The translations under genes were made by a program, and so were the position numbers. Shown here piece after piece: positions 17,992 through 24,987 of a stretch of 64,000 nt of DNA. The notes beneath the pieces were generated by a model. It was given only the letters and a program-made list of their open reading frames with translations. It did no database searches and was not told the DNA's origin. Numbering within the stretch: the stretch's first letter is position 1; every line of letters starts with the position of its first letter. The stretch is from Thermacetogenium sp. UBA4966 (GTDB lineage Bacteria > Bacillota > DSM-12270 > Thermacetogeniales > Thermacetogeniaceae). The DNA lies in NCBI GenBank assembly GCA_002397275.1, contig DHAA01000040.1, positions 40,794 to 104,793 on the forward strand. Reading direction: 5' to 3'.

Positions 17992-18001
17992 GTGGTATAA
18001 T
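17992..18001 (+). promoter_or_regulatory. Extended -10 promoter for the HEPN/MNT pair
   Basis: TGGTATAAT (TATAAT at 17996-18001 with an upstream TG) lies about 95 bases before the nucleotidyltransferase start. A weak -35 (TTGGTA) is at 17971 with a 19-base spacer. Just before it, 17887-17977 holds a short protein-like frame with no start context that I cannot identify. Confidence 0.5.
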
Positions 18002-18093
18002 ATTCGTAAATAGTTAAGTGCAATATAAGCCACCAAAGCATGCAACAACTATCTTAAACGAGGAAAATATGAAGCAAGGAAGAGGTGGTATTT

Positions 18094-18417
18094 ATGGATA
18101 CATCGGCCAAAAAAGAGCTCGAAAGTATTAAGCAATCCATCTTGGATACTGTTAACGCAAGTGAAATATACTTATTTGGTTCATATGCGGGTGGAATACC
18201 TCATAAGGACAGCGATTTTGACATCTATGTGGTCATCCCTGATGATAGTAGTATGCGCCCTATTGAAGCCATGCATAAAATTGGCGGCGTGCTTAGCCGG
18301 AAGGATATTCGGGCTGTGGATATTCTTGTCGGCAAGGAAAGCGTATTTAATAAGCGAAAGCAGCTGCCAACCATTGAAAAAACAATTTTCAGGGATGGAG
18401 TGAAGCTTTATGGATAG
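18094..18417 (+). CDS. Minimal nucleotidyltransferase (MNT) antitoxin
   Basis: 107 residues of the minimal nucleotidyltransferase family. The catalytic pattern GSYAGGIPHKDSDFDIYV (GS...DxD) is intact at about 30-47 and a third acidic residue (AVDILV) follows. In the HEPN/MNT systems this partner neutralises the HEPN ribonuclease, in studied cases by transferring AMP to it. The downstream HEPN gene overlaps by 8 bases. Start ATG 18094 is chosen over GTG 18085 because GAGGTGG sits 7 bases upstream. Confidence 0.85.
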   Translation: MDTSAKKELESIKQSILDTVNASEIYLFGSYAGGIPHKDSDFDIYVVIPDDSSMRPIEAMHKIGGVLSRKDIRAVDILVGKESVFNKRKQLPTIEKTIFRDGVKLYG

Positions 18418-18811
18418 AAACGACATAGCCAAAAGATGGTGCGATTTTGCAAATGATGATTTGATAAGTGCAAAATATTTGTTAGGATTGTATCCGTATA
18501 AAATGGAAATCATATGCTATCATTGTCAGCAATCGGCTGAAAAGATGCTAAAAGGGTTTCTCATTAGCAAGGGTATTGACCCCCCGAGAACACATGATTT
18601 GAAATTACTTCGAAGAATATGTGAGAGAATTGCAGATGGCTTCGATGATATAGAAGAAGCCTGTGTACGCCTTACCGCATATGGGGTGCAGCCTCGTTAT
18701 CCAATGGAAATAGAATTAATCGAAAGTGATATGGTACAGGCATTAAACGACGCGGATCAGATCATGGATTTTATCTCTCAGCTTTTAGAATGGCTTTTAT
18801 CAGATTCCTAA
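18410..18811 (+). CDS. HEPN domain protein (probable ribonuclease toxin)
   Basis: 133 residues of the HEPN fold: helical, with YHCQQSAEKMLKGFLISKGI and the PRTHDLKLLRRI segment containing the Arg/His typical of the family. Paired with the overlapping MNT gene it forms a type VII-like HEPN/MNT toxin-antitoxin unit. The module lies just downstream of the amidohydrolase duplication scar and upstream of an RHS remnant, a mobile-looking neighbourhood with lower GC than the flanking metabolic genes. Confidence 0.85.
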   Translation: MDRNDIAKRWCDFANDDLISAKYLLGLYPYKMEIICYHCQQSAEKMLKGFLISKGIDPPRTHDLKLLRRICERIADGFDDIEEACVRLTAYGVQPRYPMEIELIESDMVQALNDADQIMDFISQLLEWLLSDS

Positions 18812-18814
18812 CAC

Positions 18815-19176
18815 CTCATCCTTCCCCGGTGTAGCCAGGCGCCGACCAAATCCTCGTAAGGAAGCTGCGATTGATACTCTATTGGCGGAAAGCCACCCCT
18901 TACCGTATTGGGTGATACCTCCTTTAAGCCCGAAACCTGGGATCTGATGCGGCCTGGAACAGATCTTCTCCATGTATTCCTTGGCAGTGCCGGTTACTGT
19001 TCCATTGATCAGGAGCGATCAGGGAGAACCTCAACAGATATCGCTACCGTCTCTTTCCCATACCACTCTGTCCCCTTCCAGGTAGTAGTGGGTGGTGACG
19101 CCGTTGTCCGTCTTTTGGATGCGGATACCGGAATCGTTGTACTTATAGCTGATATTGTATCATCGCTTGTCGTACT
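18815..19176 (-). pseudogene. Remnant of an RHS/YD-repeat protein
   Basis: Minus-strand translation of 19175-19036 gives ISYKYNDSGIRIQKTDNG followed by VTTHYYLEGDRVVWERDG, the canonical RHS core repeat, ending in stops near 19030 and 19010. Downstream on the same strand and frame, about 18990-18820 continues protein-like (GTAKEYMEKICSRPHQIPGF, then ITQYGKGWLSANRVS), resembling the variable C-terminal tip of such proteins. No start and several stops are present, so it is a dead fragment of a large polymorphic-toxin-type gene. Confidence 0.7.
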
Positions 19177-19672
19177 TGTGCCTTCGGTATCTTTGTAGGC
19201 CTTTACGCCAGCTTGTAGTGGACCAGATTCGGGTGACTAATGACCAACCTAATCCTACTAATAGCTCTCCAATTTCATTATAAACATGGATATAATGGAG
19301 CAACGTCTGCAAAAAGCTACAGATTCGCCGCCAATTAACAGGCATTTTAAAAAAGCGCCACAGCCGCATCTACACTTTCGCGTAGGCGGATCATGGCGCC
19401 TCCGGATGTCCGGTCAGCTTAGAATTTTCAAAGATGCGGAGATGATTGTTTTGCCAAAATATTTTTACGAAGGCGACAAAGATTCCGCAAATAAATAGTA
19501 AAATAGTATTGACAGTATATTTCGCATTAAAAAGATTCTTCATCTGTCAAAGAAAGCGCTATCCGGCGCTGGTGGTTGGGAACAGGAAGATAGAGCTGAT
19601 CTCCGGTTGTTTGGCAAAGTTTTTGCAACAATTTATTTACATCACAAGAAATCATAGAGGAGTGATTCTGGC
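19177..19672. other. Gene-poor region upstream of the DUF1638 gene
   Basis: About 500 bases with short frames only. A 70-codon plus-strand frame at 19286-19498 and degraded minus-strand RHS-like codons near 19185-19220 are visible, but I cannot support either as a real gene. Confidence 0.4.
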
Positions 19673-20344
19673 GTGGACCAAAAAAGAACCGTGATTGTGA
19701 CCTGCGAATCGTTGACTCCGGAAATAAAAAAGGTGGCTCCGGTCGGCATGGAGATCCGGGAGATAGAATTAGGGCTGCATGATATCCCCAGCAAACTTAA
19801 CCAGACTCTGCGTTCAACTCTGCCACAGTTGGAAAAGGAAAAAGATTGGGATACCGTTTTACTGGGATTCGGACTCTGTTCTGAGGGAACGGTAGGTCTA
19901 AAAACCAGCAGAGCCACTCTTGTGCTGCCCAGGGTAGATGATTGTATCGCCTTATTCTTGGGCTCACGCGAGAGCTACCTGGAACAGTTTGAGAGAGTAC
20001 CGGGAACCTACTATTTCACTAAGGGATGGCTTAAGGATGGGTTCGGGCCGCTGGCTATGTACAATGGCGAGCACAATTGGACACAGAAATACAGCAAAGA
20101 GAAAGCGGAATGGATAGCCAGGGAAATGATGAAAAACTACAAACGGATCGCCTTTATCGACACCGGAGCCTATGATATTACTCCATATGAAACCAAGGCT
20201 AAAGAAACCGCTCAGGTCTTCGGCCTGGATTATGAAAAGATTCCCGGGTCTCTGGGATATCTCGAGCAGTTGCTCAACGGTCCCTGGGATAGGCGGTTTC
20301 TGGTGCTGGAACCCGGTCAGGAGATAACCAGGGCAATGTTCTAA
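19673..20344 (+). CDS. DUF1638 domain protein
   Basis: 223 residues. It matches the DUF1638 family by the opening VIVTCESLTPEIKKV, the core WDTVLLGFGLCSEGTVGL near residue 62, LVLPRVDDCIALFLGSRE near 85, and GTYYFTKGWL near 112. Conserved Cys residues (about 11, 69 and 90) suggest metal or cofactor binding. Family members often sit beside corrinoid-dependent methyltransferase genes, but none is adjacent here. GTG start with AGGAGTG upstream. Biochemical role unknown. Confidence 0.85.
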   Translation: MDQKRTVIVTCESLTPEIKKVAPVGMEIREIELGLHDIPSKLNQTLRSTLPQLEKEKDWDTVLLGFGLCSEGTVGLKTSRATLVLPRVDDCIALFLGSRESYLEQFERVPGTYYFTKGWLKDGFGPLAMYNGEHNWTQKYSKEKAEWIAREMMKNYKRIAFIDTGAYDITPYETKAKETAQVFGLDYEKIPGSLGYLEQLLNGPWDRRFLVLEPGQEITRAMF

Positions 20345-20451
20345 ATGAGAAAAAGGGAAGCGTCTGCTTGTACGGTTGCTACTAATGAAGAGTAATTTTT
20401 ATACAATGTGAACGGGACAATAAGAGAAGAAATATTTTTAATGTTTCTTGA

Positions 20452-20480
20452 CAGTTGATTTTATTAACTAAAATCAACTG
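20452..20480. promoter_or_regulatory. Palindromic operator candidate upstream of the XRE regulator
   Basis: A perfect 12-base inverted repeat (20452-20463 and 20469-20480, 5-base spacer) overlaps a TTGACA-like -35 element at 20449-20454 and lies 60 bases before the regulator start. Position and symmetry suggest autoregulation by the downstream HTH protein; inferred. Confidence 0.6.
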
Positions 20481-20539
20481 CTAATCCATTGTGGGCGTTT
20501 CACCAGCCAAGTAAAATATAAATGGAGGTGATCTTCTTT

Positions 20540-21646
20540 ATGAAAGAGATAAACATCGGAAAAGTGCTGGTGAACAAACGAAAAGAAAAGGGCATCACAC
20601 AAGATGAGCTTGCCAATTACATCGGCGTTTCCAAGGCTTCTGTTTCCAAATGGGAAACGGGGCAAAGCTATCCTGACGTTACCTTCCTTCCACAGCTTGC
20701 GGCATATTTCAACATCAGTATTGATGATTTGATGAACTACAAGCCGCAGATGACTAAAGAGGATATTCGCAAACTTTACCACAAATTATCAGCTGACTTT
20801 GTATCAAAACCATTTGTTGAAGTGATGGATCATTGCCGAACGATCATTAAAAAATATTACGCCTGTTTCCCTCTGCTGCAGCAAATAGGTATGCTGTTTT
20901 TAAACCATGGTATGCTCGCGGGGGATGCGGAAAAAAGGGAGGCATTGATCGGAGAGGCGAAGGAGCTTTTTGTTCGCGTCACAAGGGAAAGCGAGAATGT
21001 TGAACTGGCCAAGCAGGCGCTTTATGCTGAATCAAGCTGCTGTATGGCTCTTGGAGATGCCAATGCGGCGTTGGAGCTGTTGGAAGGGATAAGCGCGCCG
21101 TCCTTATACACGGAAACGCTGCTCATCGCCGCCCACCAAATGACAGGCCAAACCGAGAAGGCAAAGACCGCCCTGCAAGCCGCTATATATCAGCATATCG
21201 TCGCTTTATGCGGATTGTTCCCTTCTTATTTTGCGCTGTATCAGAACGACTCGAAACGCTATGAAGAAGGATTGCGCCGGGTATCCGCGATAGCAGACGC
21301 CTTTGCTATAAAGCGGCTGCATCCCGGTGTTCTGGCAAACCTTTATATCTCTGCCGCGCAAGGTTATGCTGCCCAGGGAAATAAAGATAACGCCCTGGAC
21401 ATGCTGCAACAATATACGGAGCTTGTCACAGGCAACATCTATCCGCTTCGTTTGCAGGGAGATGACTTTTTCAACCTATTGGACAATTGGCTTAATGAAC
21501 TCGATCTGGGTACAGCGCCGCCGCGGGATGAAAAAACCATAAAAAAAAGCATGGCCGACACGGTAATAAGCAACCCTGCTTTTTCAGCGCTCACTGCTGA
21601 GCCGCGTTTTCAGCGAATAGCCGAAAAGCTGGAAAATAACAGTTAA
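20540..21646 (+). CDS. XRE-family transcriptional regulator with helical C-terminal domain
   Basis: 368 residues. The N-terminal helix-turn-helix (LVNKRKEKGITQDELANYIG plus VSKASVSKWETGQSYPD, residues about 8-45) is a clear XRE/Cro domain. The remainder is mainly helical with Ala-rich, TPR-like segments (residues 110-330), a layout seen in ligand- or peptide-sensing regulators. It is followed by a small membrane protein and an ABC transporter in one run, so it likely controls them. GGAGGTGAT precedes the ATG at 20540. Confidence 0.88.
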   Translation: MKEINIGKVLVNKRKEKGITQDELANYIGVSKASVSKWETGQSYPDVTFLPQLAAYFNISIDDLMNYKPQMTKEDIRKLYHKLSADFVSKPFVEVMDHCRTIIKKYYACFPLLQQIGMLFLNHGMLAGDAEKREALIGEAKELFVRVTRESENVELAKQALYAESSCCMALGDANAALELLEGISAPSLYTETLLIAAHQMTGQTEKAKTALQAAIYQHIVALCGLFPSYFALYQNDSKRYEEGLRRVSAIADAFAIKRLHPGVLANLYISAAQGYAAQGNKDNALDMLQQYTELVTGNIYPLRLQGDDFFNLLDNWLNELDLGTAPPRDEKTIKKSMADTVISNPAFSALTAEPRFQRIAEKLENNS

Positions 21647-21658
21647 GGGGTATCCGAT

Positions 21659-21862
21659 ATGGAAATATTAAGGGAGTATTTACCCTTTCTCGTCCCCCTC
21701 ATTATTGCGCAGCTCGCTTTGGGAATTACAGCCATTGTCCATGTATTAAAACATCCCCGCTATCGATTCGGCAACAAGCCTATATGGGTGTTGATCGTTC
21801 TATTTATTAATATTATCGGCCCGGTTGTCTATTTTGTTTTCGGCAGGGGTGAAGATCAGTGA
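21659..21862 (+). CDS. Small membrane protein of the PLDc_N family
   Basis: 67 residues with two membrane spans (residues 10-30 and 42-62) and the PLD nuclease N-terminal-domain pattern HVLKHPRYRFGNKPIWVLIVLFINIIGPVVYFVFGR (read as a whole; first part at about 28-40). Such small proteins are common beside ABC-2 exporters in Bacillota. It overlaps the next gene by 4 bases, so it is translated with it. Role unknown. Confidence 0.8.
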   Translation: MEILREYLPFLVPLIIAQLALGITAIVHVLKHPRYRFGNKPIWVLIVLFINIIGPVVYFVFGRGEDQ

Positions 21863-22776
21863 GTGTTTTGGAAATCGGACAGCTCTATAAAAACTTTGGC
21901 AACCATACGGTAATCAACGGATTGGATTTGTCTGTTCCCGAACATTCAGTGTATGGCTTTGTGGGGCAGAACGGCGCGGGAAAGACCACGACAATGAAGA
22001 TGGTGCTGGGATTATTAAAGCCTGACAGCGGTGATATCACTGTGTGCGGAGAAAAAGTATGCTATGGAGAAACGAAAAGCAACCGTCACATCGGCTATCT
22101 GCCCGATAACCCCGAATTTTACGGGTACATGAACTCCCCGGAATATCTTTCGCTCTGCGGTGAAGTCACGGGATTGTCCAAGAAACGAATCAAGGAAAGA
22201 AGCGAAGAACTTCTGTCGCTTGTTGGGCTTGCAGATGTAAAACGAAGAATAGGCGGGTTTTCCCGCGGGATGAAGCAGCGGCTGGGAATTGCACAGGCTT
22301 TGCTTAATGAACCCCGCCTGCTTATTTGTGATGAACCCACCTCCGCGCTCGACCCAATCGGCAGGAAGGAAATCCTTGATGCTTTATCAGCGATAAAAGG
22401 GAAAGCGACAGTCGTCTTCTCCACTCATATCCTTTCGGATGTTGAGCGCATCTGTGACCATGTCGGCGTCTTGCATGGGGGAAAGCTGGCGCTTTGCGGC
22501 ACGCTTTCCGAAATAAAGGAACGGCGCCGGCACGATTGTTTTGTCATCGATTTTATGAACAGCGGCGATGCCTCCTGTTTTATGGATTGCGAGGAATTAA
22601 AGTCTCCAATGGTGTCGGCAACACAAGAGGGGCATACTATAATCATAAAAATTTCAGACCTAAAAAACAGCGGGCAGTTTTTAATTGACATGCTCTCCAA
22701 AAAACAGATCACGCCGCTCAAATTTGAACTTATGGAACCGACGCTGGAGAGCTTATTCTTGGAGGCGGTACAATGA
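21859..22776 (+). CDS. ABC transporter ATPase (ABC-2/NatA type)
   Basis: ATPase of 305 residues with Walker A GQNGAGKTT at about 36-44, signature FSRGMKQRL, Walker B LLICDEPTSALDP and the H-loop STHILSDVE. The C-terminal 90 residues form the usual DUF4162-like tail. Works with the permease that overlaps its end by 4 bases. The operon with an XRE regulator and PLDc_N protein resembles drug, bacteriocin or sodium export systems; the substrate is undetermined. GTG start at 21859. Confidence 0.9.
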   Translation: MSVLEIGQLYKNFGNHTVINGLDLSVPEHSVYGFVGQNGAGKTTTMKMVLGLLKPDSGDITVCGEKVCYGETKSNRHIGYLPDNPEFYGYMNSPEYLSLCGEVTGLSKKRIKERSEELLSLVGLADVKRRIGGFSRGMKQRLGIAQALLNEPRLLICDEPTSALDPIGRKEILDALSAIKGKATVVFSTHILSDVERICDHVGVLHGGKLALCGTLSEIKERRRHDCFVIDFMNSGDASCFMDCEELKSPMVSATQEGHTIIIKISDLKNSGQFLIDMLSKKQITPLKFELMEPTLESLFLEAVQ

Positions 22777-23537
22777 GAAACTATATTGCCTTTACAAAAA
22801 AAGAACTGCTGGAAAGTATACGGACCTATAGGCTGCTTATTATGCTGCTCGTGTTTCTCATTTTTGGTATCATGAGCCCATTAGCGGCAAAGATGATGCC
22901 CGAAATTTTAAGCGCGTCTATGCCGGAGGGAATGACGATCTCTCTCGCGGAACCCACCGCAATCGACTCTTGGACACAGTTTTTCAAGAACATTTCGCAG
23001 ATGGGGTTAATTGTGACGATTATTATATTTAGCGGGGTTTTAGGAACCGAATTGTCCAAAGGAACACTGATCAACTTGCTGACAAAAGGACTGTCACGGA
23101 ATACCGTTATCTTATCAAAATTCACCGGCATGGCAATTATTTGGACGATAAGCTATGCGGCAGCATTTATTGTAACTTTGGGATATACGGTCTATTTGTT
23201 TCCAAACGACGAAGTATCCAATTTATTGTTTTCCGTATTTTGCCTGTGGTTATTCGGCATGTTTTTACTTGCCGTGCTTCTATCTGCATCAACACTGATC
23301 AAAAATAATTATGGCGCCTTACTCATATCGGGAGCCGTAATTGTCGTTTTGAAGCTCTGTAATATAGTGCCGAACCTACAAAACTATAATCCTCTTTTGC
23401 TTGCTACTGATAACGTATCCTTATTGACGAAAACGGTAGAGGTATCGTCACTCTCGGATGCGGCGGCAATTTCAATCATATGTTCAGCGATGTTGATTAT
23501 AGCTTCTATCTTAATATTCAGAAAACGACAGCTGTAA
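22773..23537 (+). CDS. ABC-2 type transporter permease
   Basis: 254 residues with six predicted membrane spans and the ABC-2 permease layout: cytoplasmic start MRNYIAFTKKELLESIRTYRL, a first span, a large external loop, and the GVLGTELSKGTLINLLTKGL elbow motif. Partner of the upstream ATPase. The operon ends at the terminator at 23570. Confidence 0.88.
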   Translation: MRNYIAFTKKELLESIRTYRLLIMLLVFLIFGIMSPLAAKMMPEILSASMPEGMTISLAEPTAIDSWTQFFKNISQMGLIVTIIIFSGVLGTELSKGTLINLLTKGLSRNTVILSKFTGMAIIWTISYAAAFIVTLGYTVYLFPNDEVSNLLFSVFCLWLFGMFLLAVLLSASTLIKNNYGALLISGAVIVVLKLCNIVPNLQNYNPLLLATDNVSLLTKTVEVSSLSDAAAISIICSAMLIIASILIFRKRQL

Positions 23538-23569
23538 TTAGTGAATAGCGAGCTATCAATTTAACACTT

Positions 23570-23601
23570 GACTCCCACCTATAAAGATGCGGGAGTCTTT
23601 T
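23570..23601 (+). terminator. Rho-independent terminator after the ABC-2 operon
   Basis: GACTCCC at 23570-23576 pairs with GGGAGTC at 23591-23597, followed by TTTT. It lies 32 bases after the permease stop. Confidence 0.8.
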
Positions 23602-23689
23602 GCCAAATTGATCAGGTTAAAAGGGATATTCCAAGAATCTATGGGCAACAATATCTGCAGAGAACCTCTCAGCAGAAAGGACTTATGCC

Positions 23690-23839
23690 GTGGAAACGCT
23701 TCGTGAAAAGCTGATCGAGATGGTCAAAACACTACCTGAAGACAGGCTGCAGGTTGTTCTCGATTTTATCAACCACATAAACCAAAGTTCCTTTGGGGGA
23801 GAAGATTATGACGAACTGCAGATGAACAATGAACGATAA
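23690..23839 (+). CDS. Small DUF2281/VapB-like protein
   Basis: 49-residue frame starting GTG 23690 with AAAGGA upstream: begins VETLREKLIEMVKTLPEDRL and continues QVVLDFINHI, a pattern found at the N-terminus of DUF2281-type antitoxin-like proteins. No toxin gene follows; the next gene is on the opposite strand. It may be an orphan antitoxin or the front end of a decayed module. Too short for certainty. Confidence 0.5.
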   Translation: METLREKLIEMVKTLPEDRLQVVLDFINHINQSSFGGEDYDELQMNNER

Positions 23840-23984
23840 AAATAGGCGATAAAATAAGTTTTGGCTCAAGTAAAAAAATGAAGTTTTCTCCTACATATTT
23901 ATGACAAAAAGAAAAGGCCGCTATCCCGCTTAACAAGGGTTGCAGCCCTTTTTCTCCTTTTTTGGCGTAAAAGAAAAGATGTCC

Positions 23985-24011
23985 CGCAGCTAACGACTAA
24001 CCACTAACCGC
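23985..24011. repeat. Inverse copy of the GGTTAGTGGTTAGT intergenic repeat
   Basis: TAACGACTAACCACTAACCGC is the reverse complement of the motif at 63406-63428. The FmdE gene ends at 24018. Confidence 0.5.
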
Positions 24012-24017
24012 CTATCC

Positions 24018-24632
24018 TCACCCGGTTACCCGCGAGGGGTAGTAGTCGCTGCAGGGTATGCACACATACTGCCCATCCCTGACCCTCGCCCTGGGCTCCA
24101 TCACCGATTCGCCACACCTTGCACAGGTCACAGAAGTGAAAATGCGCGCCTTCCCAGGCAGATCGAGCTCTACATCCTGCACTGTGAGCACTTCATCCTG
24201 CGGCCTCTGCAGGAGGTCGGAAATCACCTTGAGCTGCATCTTATGCAGCTGCTCCTTTTCCTCAGGCGTTGCCTCTCCCCTGCGGGCCCGGTTTTGCAGC
24301 GACACAAATTCCTCCGGGAGAAGCGAATCAAACGGCCGCGCCAGCACCCGCACCGCATCCCCTGTATCCCGGCGTCCAAAGGTATAGGCATTCTTTCCGT
24401 AGTCACGGAAGATAAGATTTCCCTTCCCCATGGTACACCCTGTAACAACTTGAACGGCATCGACACCGCAGTTATCCGTCTCAGCGATGACCACGATCTC
24501 TTCATCCCCGGACCGCTTCACTTTCAGGCTTTCCATCCCTGCTACGGCAGCCCTATAGCCCATTACAAGTCCGACGCAAATATGCCCATGGAACTCCATC
24601 GCTTTTTCCCAGTCGGTTTTTTCCCTGCACAT
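24018..24632 (-). CDS. FmdE family protein with C-terminal zinc ribbon
   Basis: 204 residues. The FmdE domain (named from formylmethanofuran dehydrogenase operons) is shown by HGHICVGLVMGYRAA near residue 15, ETDNCGVDAVQVVTGCTMGKGN near 50, and FRDYGKNAYTF. The end carries a four-cysteine zinc ribbon (CARCGESVMEPRARVRDGQY, then VCIPCSDYY). Function outside methanogens is unknown, possibly metal or molybdenum cofactor handling. The ATG at 24632 is chosen for GGGGGGA 7 bases upstream; the longer frame to 24731 adds an unrelated leader. Confidence 0.85.
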   Translation of the reverse strand: MCREKTDWEKAMEFHGHICVGLVMGYRAAVAGMESLKVKRSGDEEIVVIAETDNCGVDAVQVVTGCTMGKGNLIFRDYGKNAYTFGRRDTGDAVRVLARPFDSLLPEEFVSLQNRARRGEATPEEKEQLHKMQLKVISDLLQRPQDEVLTVQDVELDLPGKARIFTSVTCARCGESVMEPRARVRDGQYVCIPCSDYYPSRVTG

Positions 24633-24780
24633 AATCGATTCCCCCCATGCAGATAAAATAGAGACTATAAATAGTCTACCCCTTCGTTCTGAAAGAAAGA
24701 ACACCTTCATGGCGTTGTTTTCATATTTCATTACCGATTATTTCGAGTTGAACATCGTATTATCCTGCTTATTAAGCACC

Positions 24781-24805
24781 CCCTGCTCAATATTATTGAG
24801 CAGGG
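24781..24805. repeat. 12-base perfect inverted repeat upstream of FmdE and subtilase genes
   Basis: CCCTGCTCAATA and TATTGAGCAGGG are separated by one base in the 355-base gap between the divergent FmdE and subtilase genes. There is no T-run on either side, so operator or mRNA hairpin is more likely than terminator. Nothing else was identified in this gap. Confidence 0.5.
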
Positions 24806-24987
24806 CTTACTGCGCCCATTTTATATTAACTGAAAAATAAAAAAGATTCTGCAGGATTCTTGGGCTATTTGTTGAAAAATTCTTAAAATGCTATATATGT
24901 CCACCAGAAAGGGGGCCCGGGTTTCCTGTTGGCCTATGCAATTCAGCTTAGGCCCTAAACTATATGCTCTGAGGAGGTATCAGATTC

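Noticed and set aside
19286..19498. 70-codon frame on the plus strand
   Set aside because: No motif, start context or neighbour supports it.
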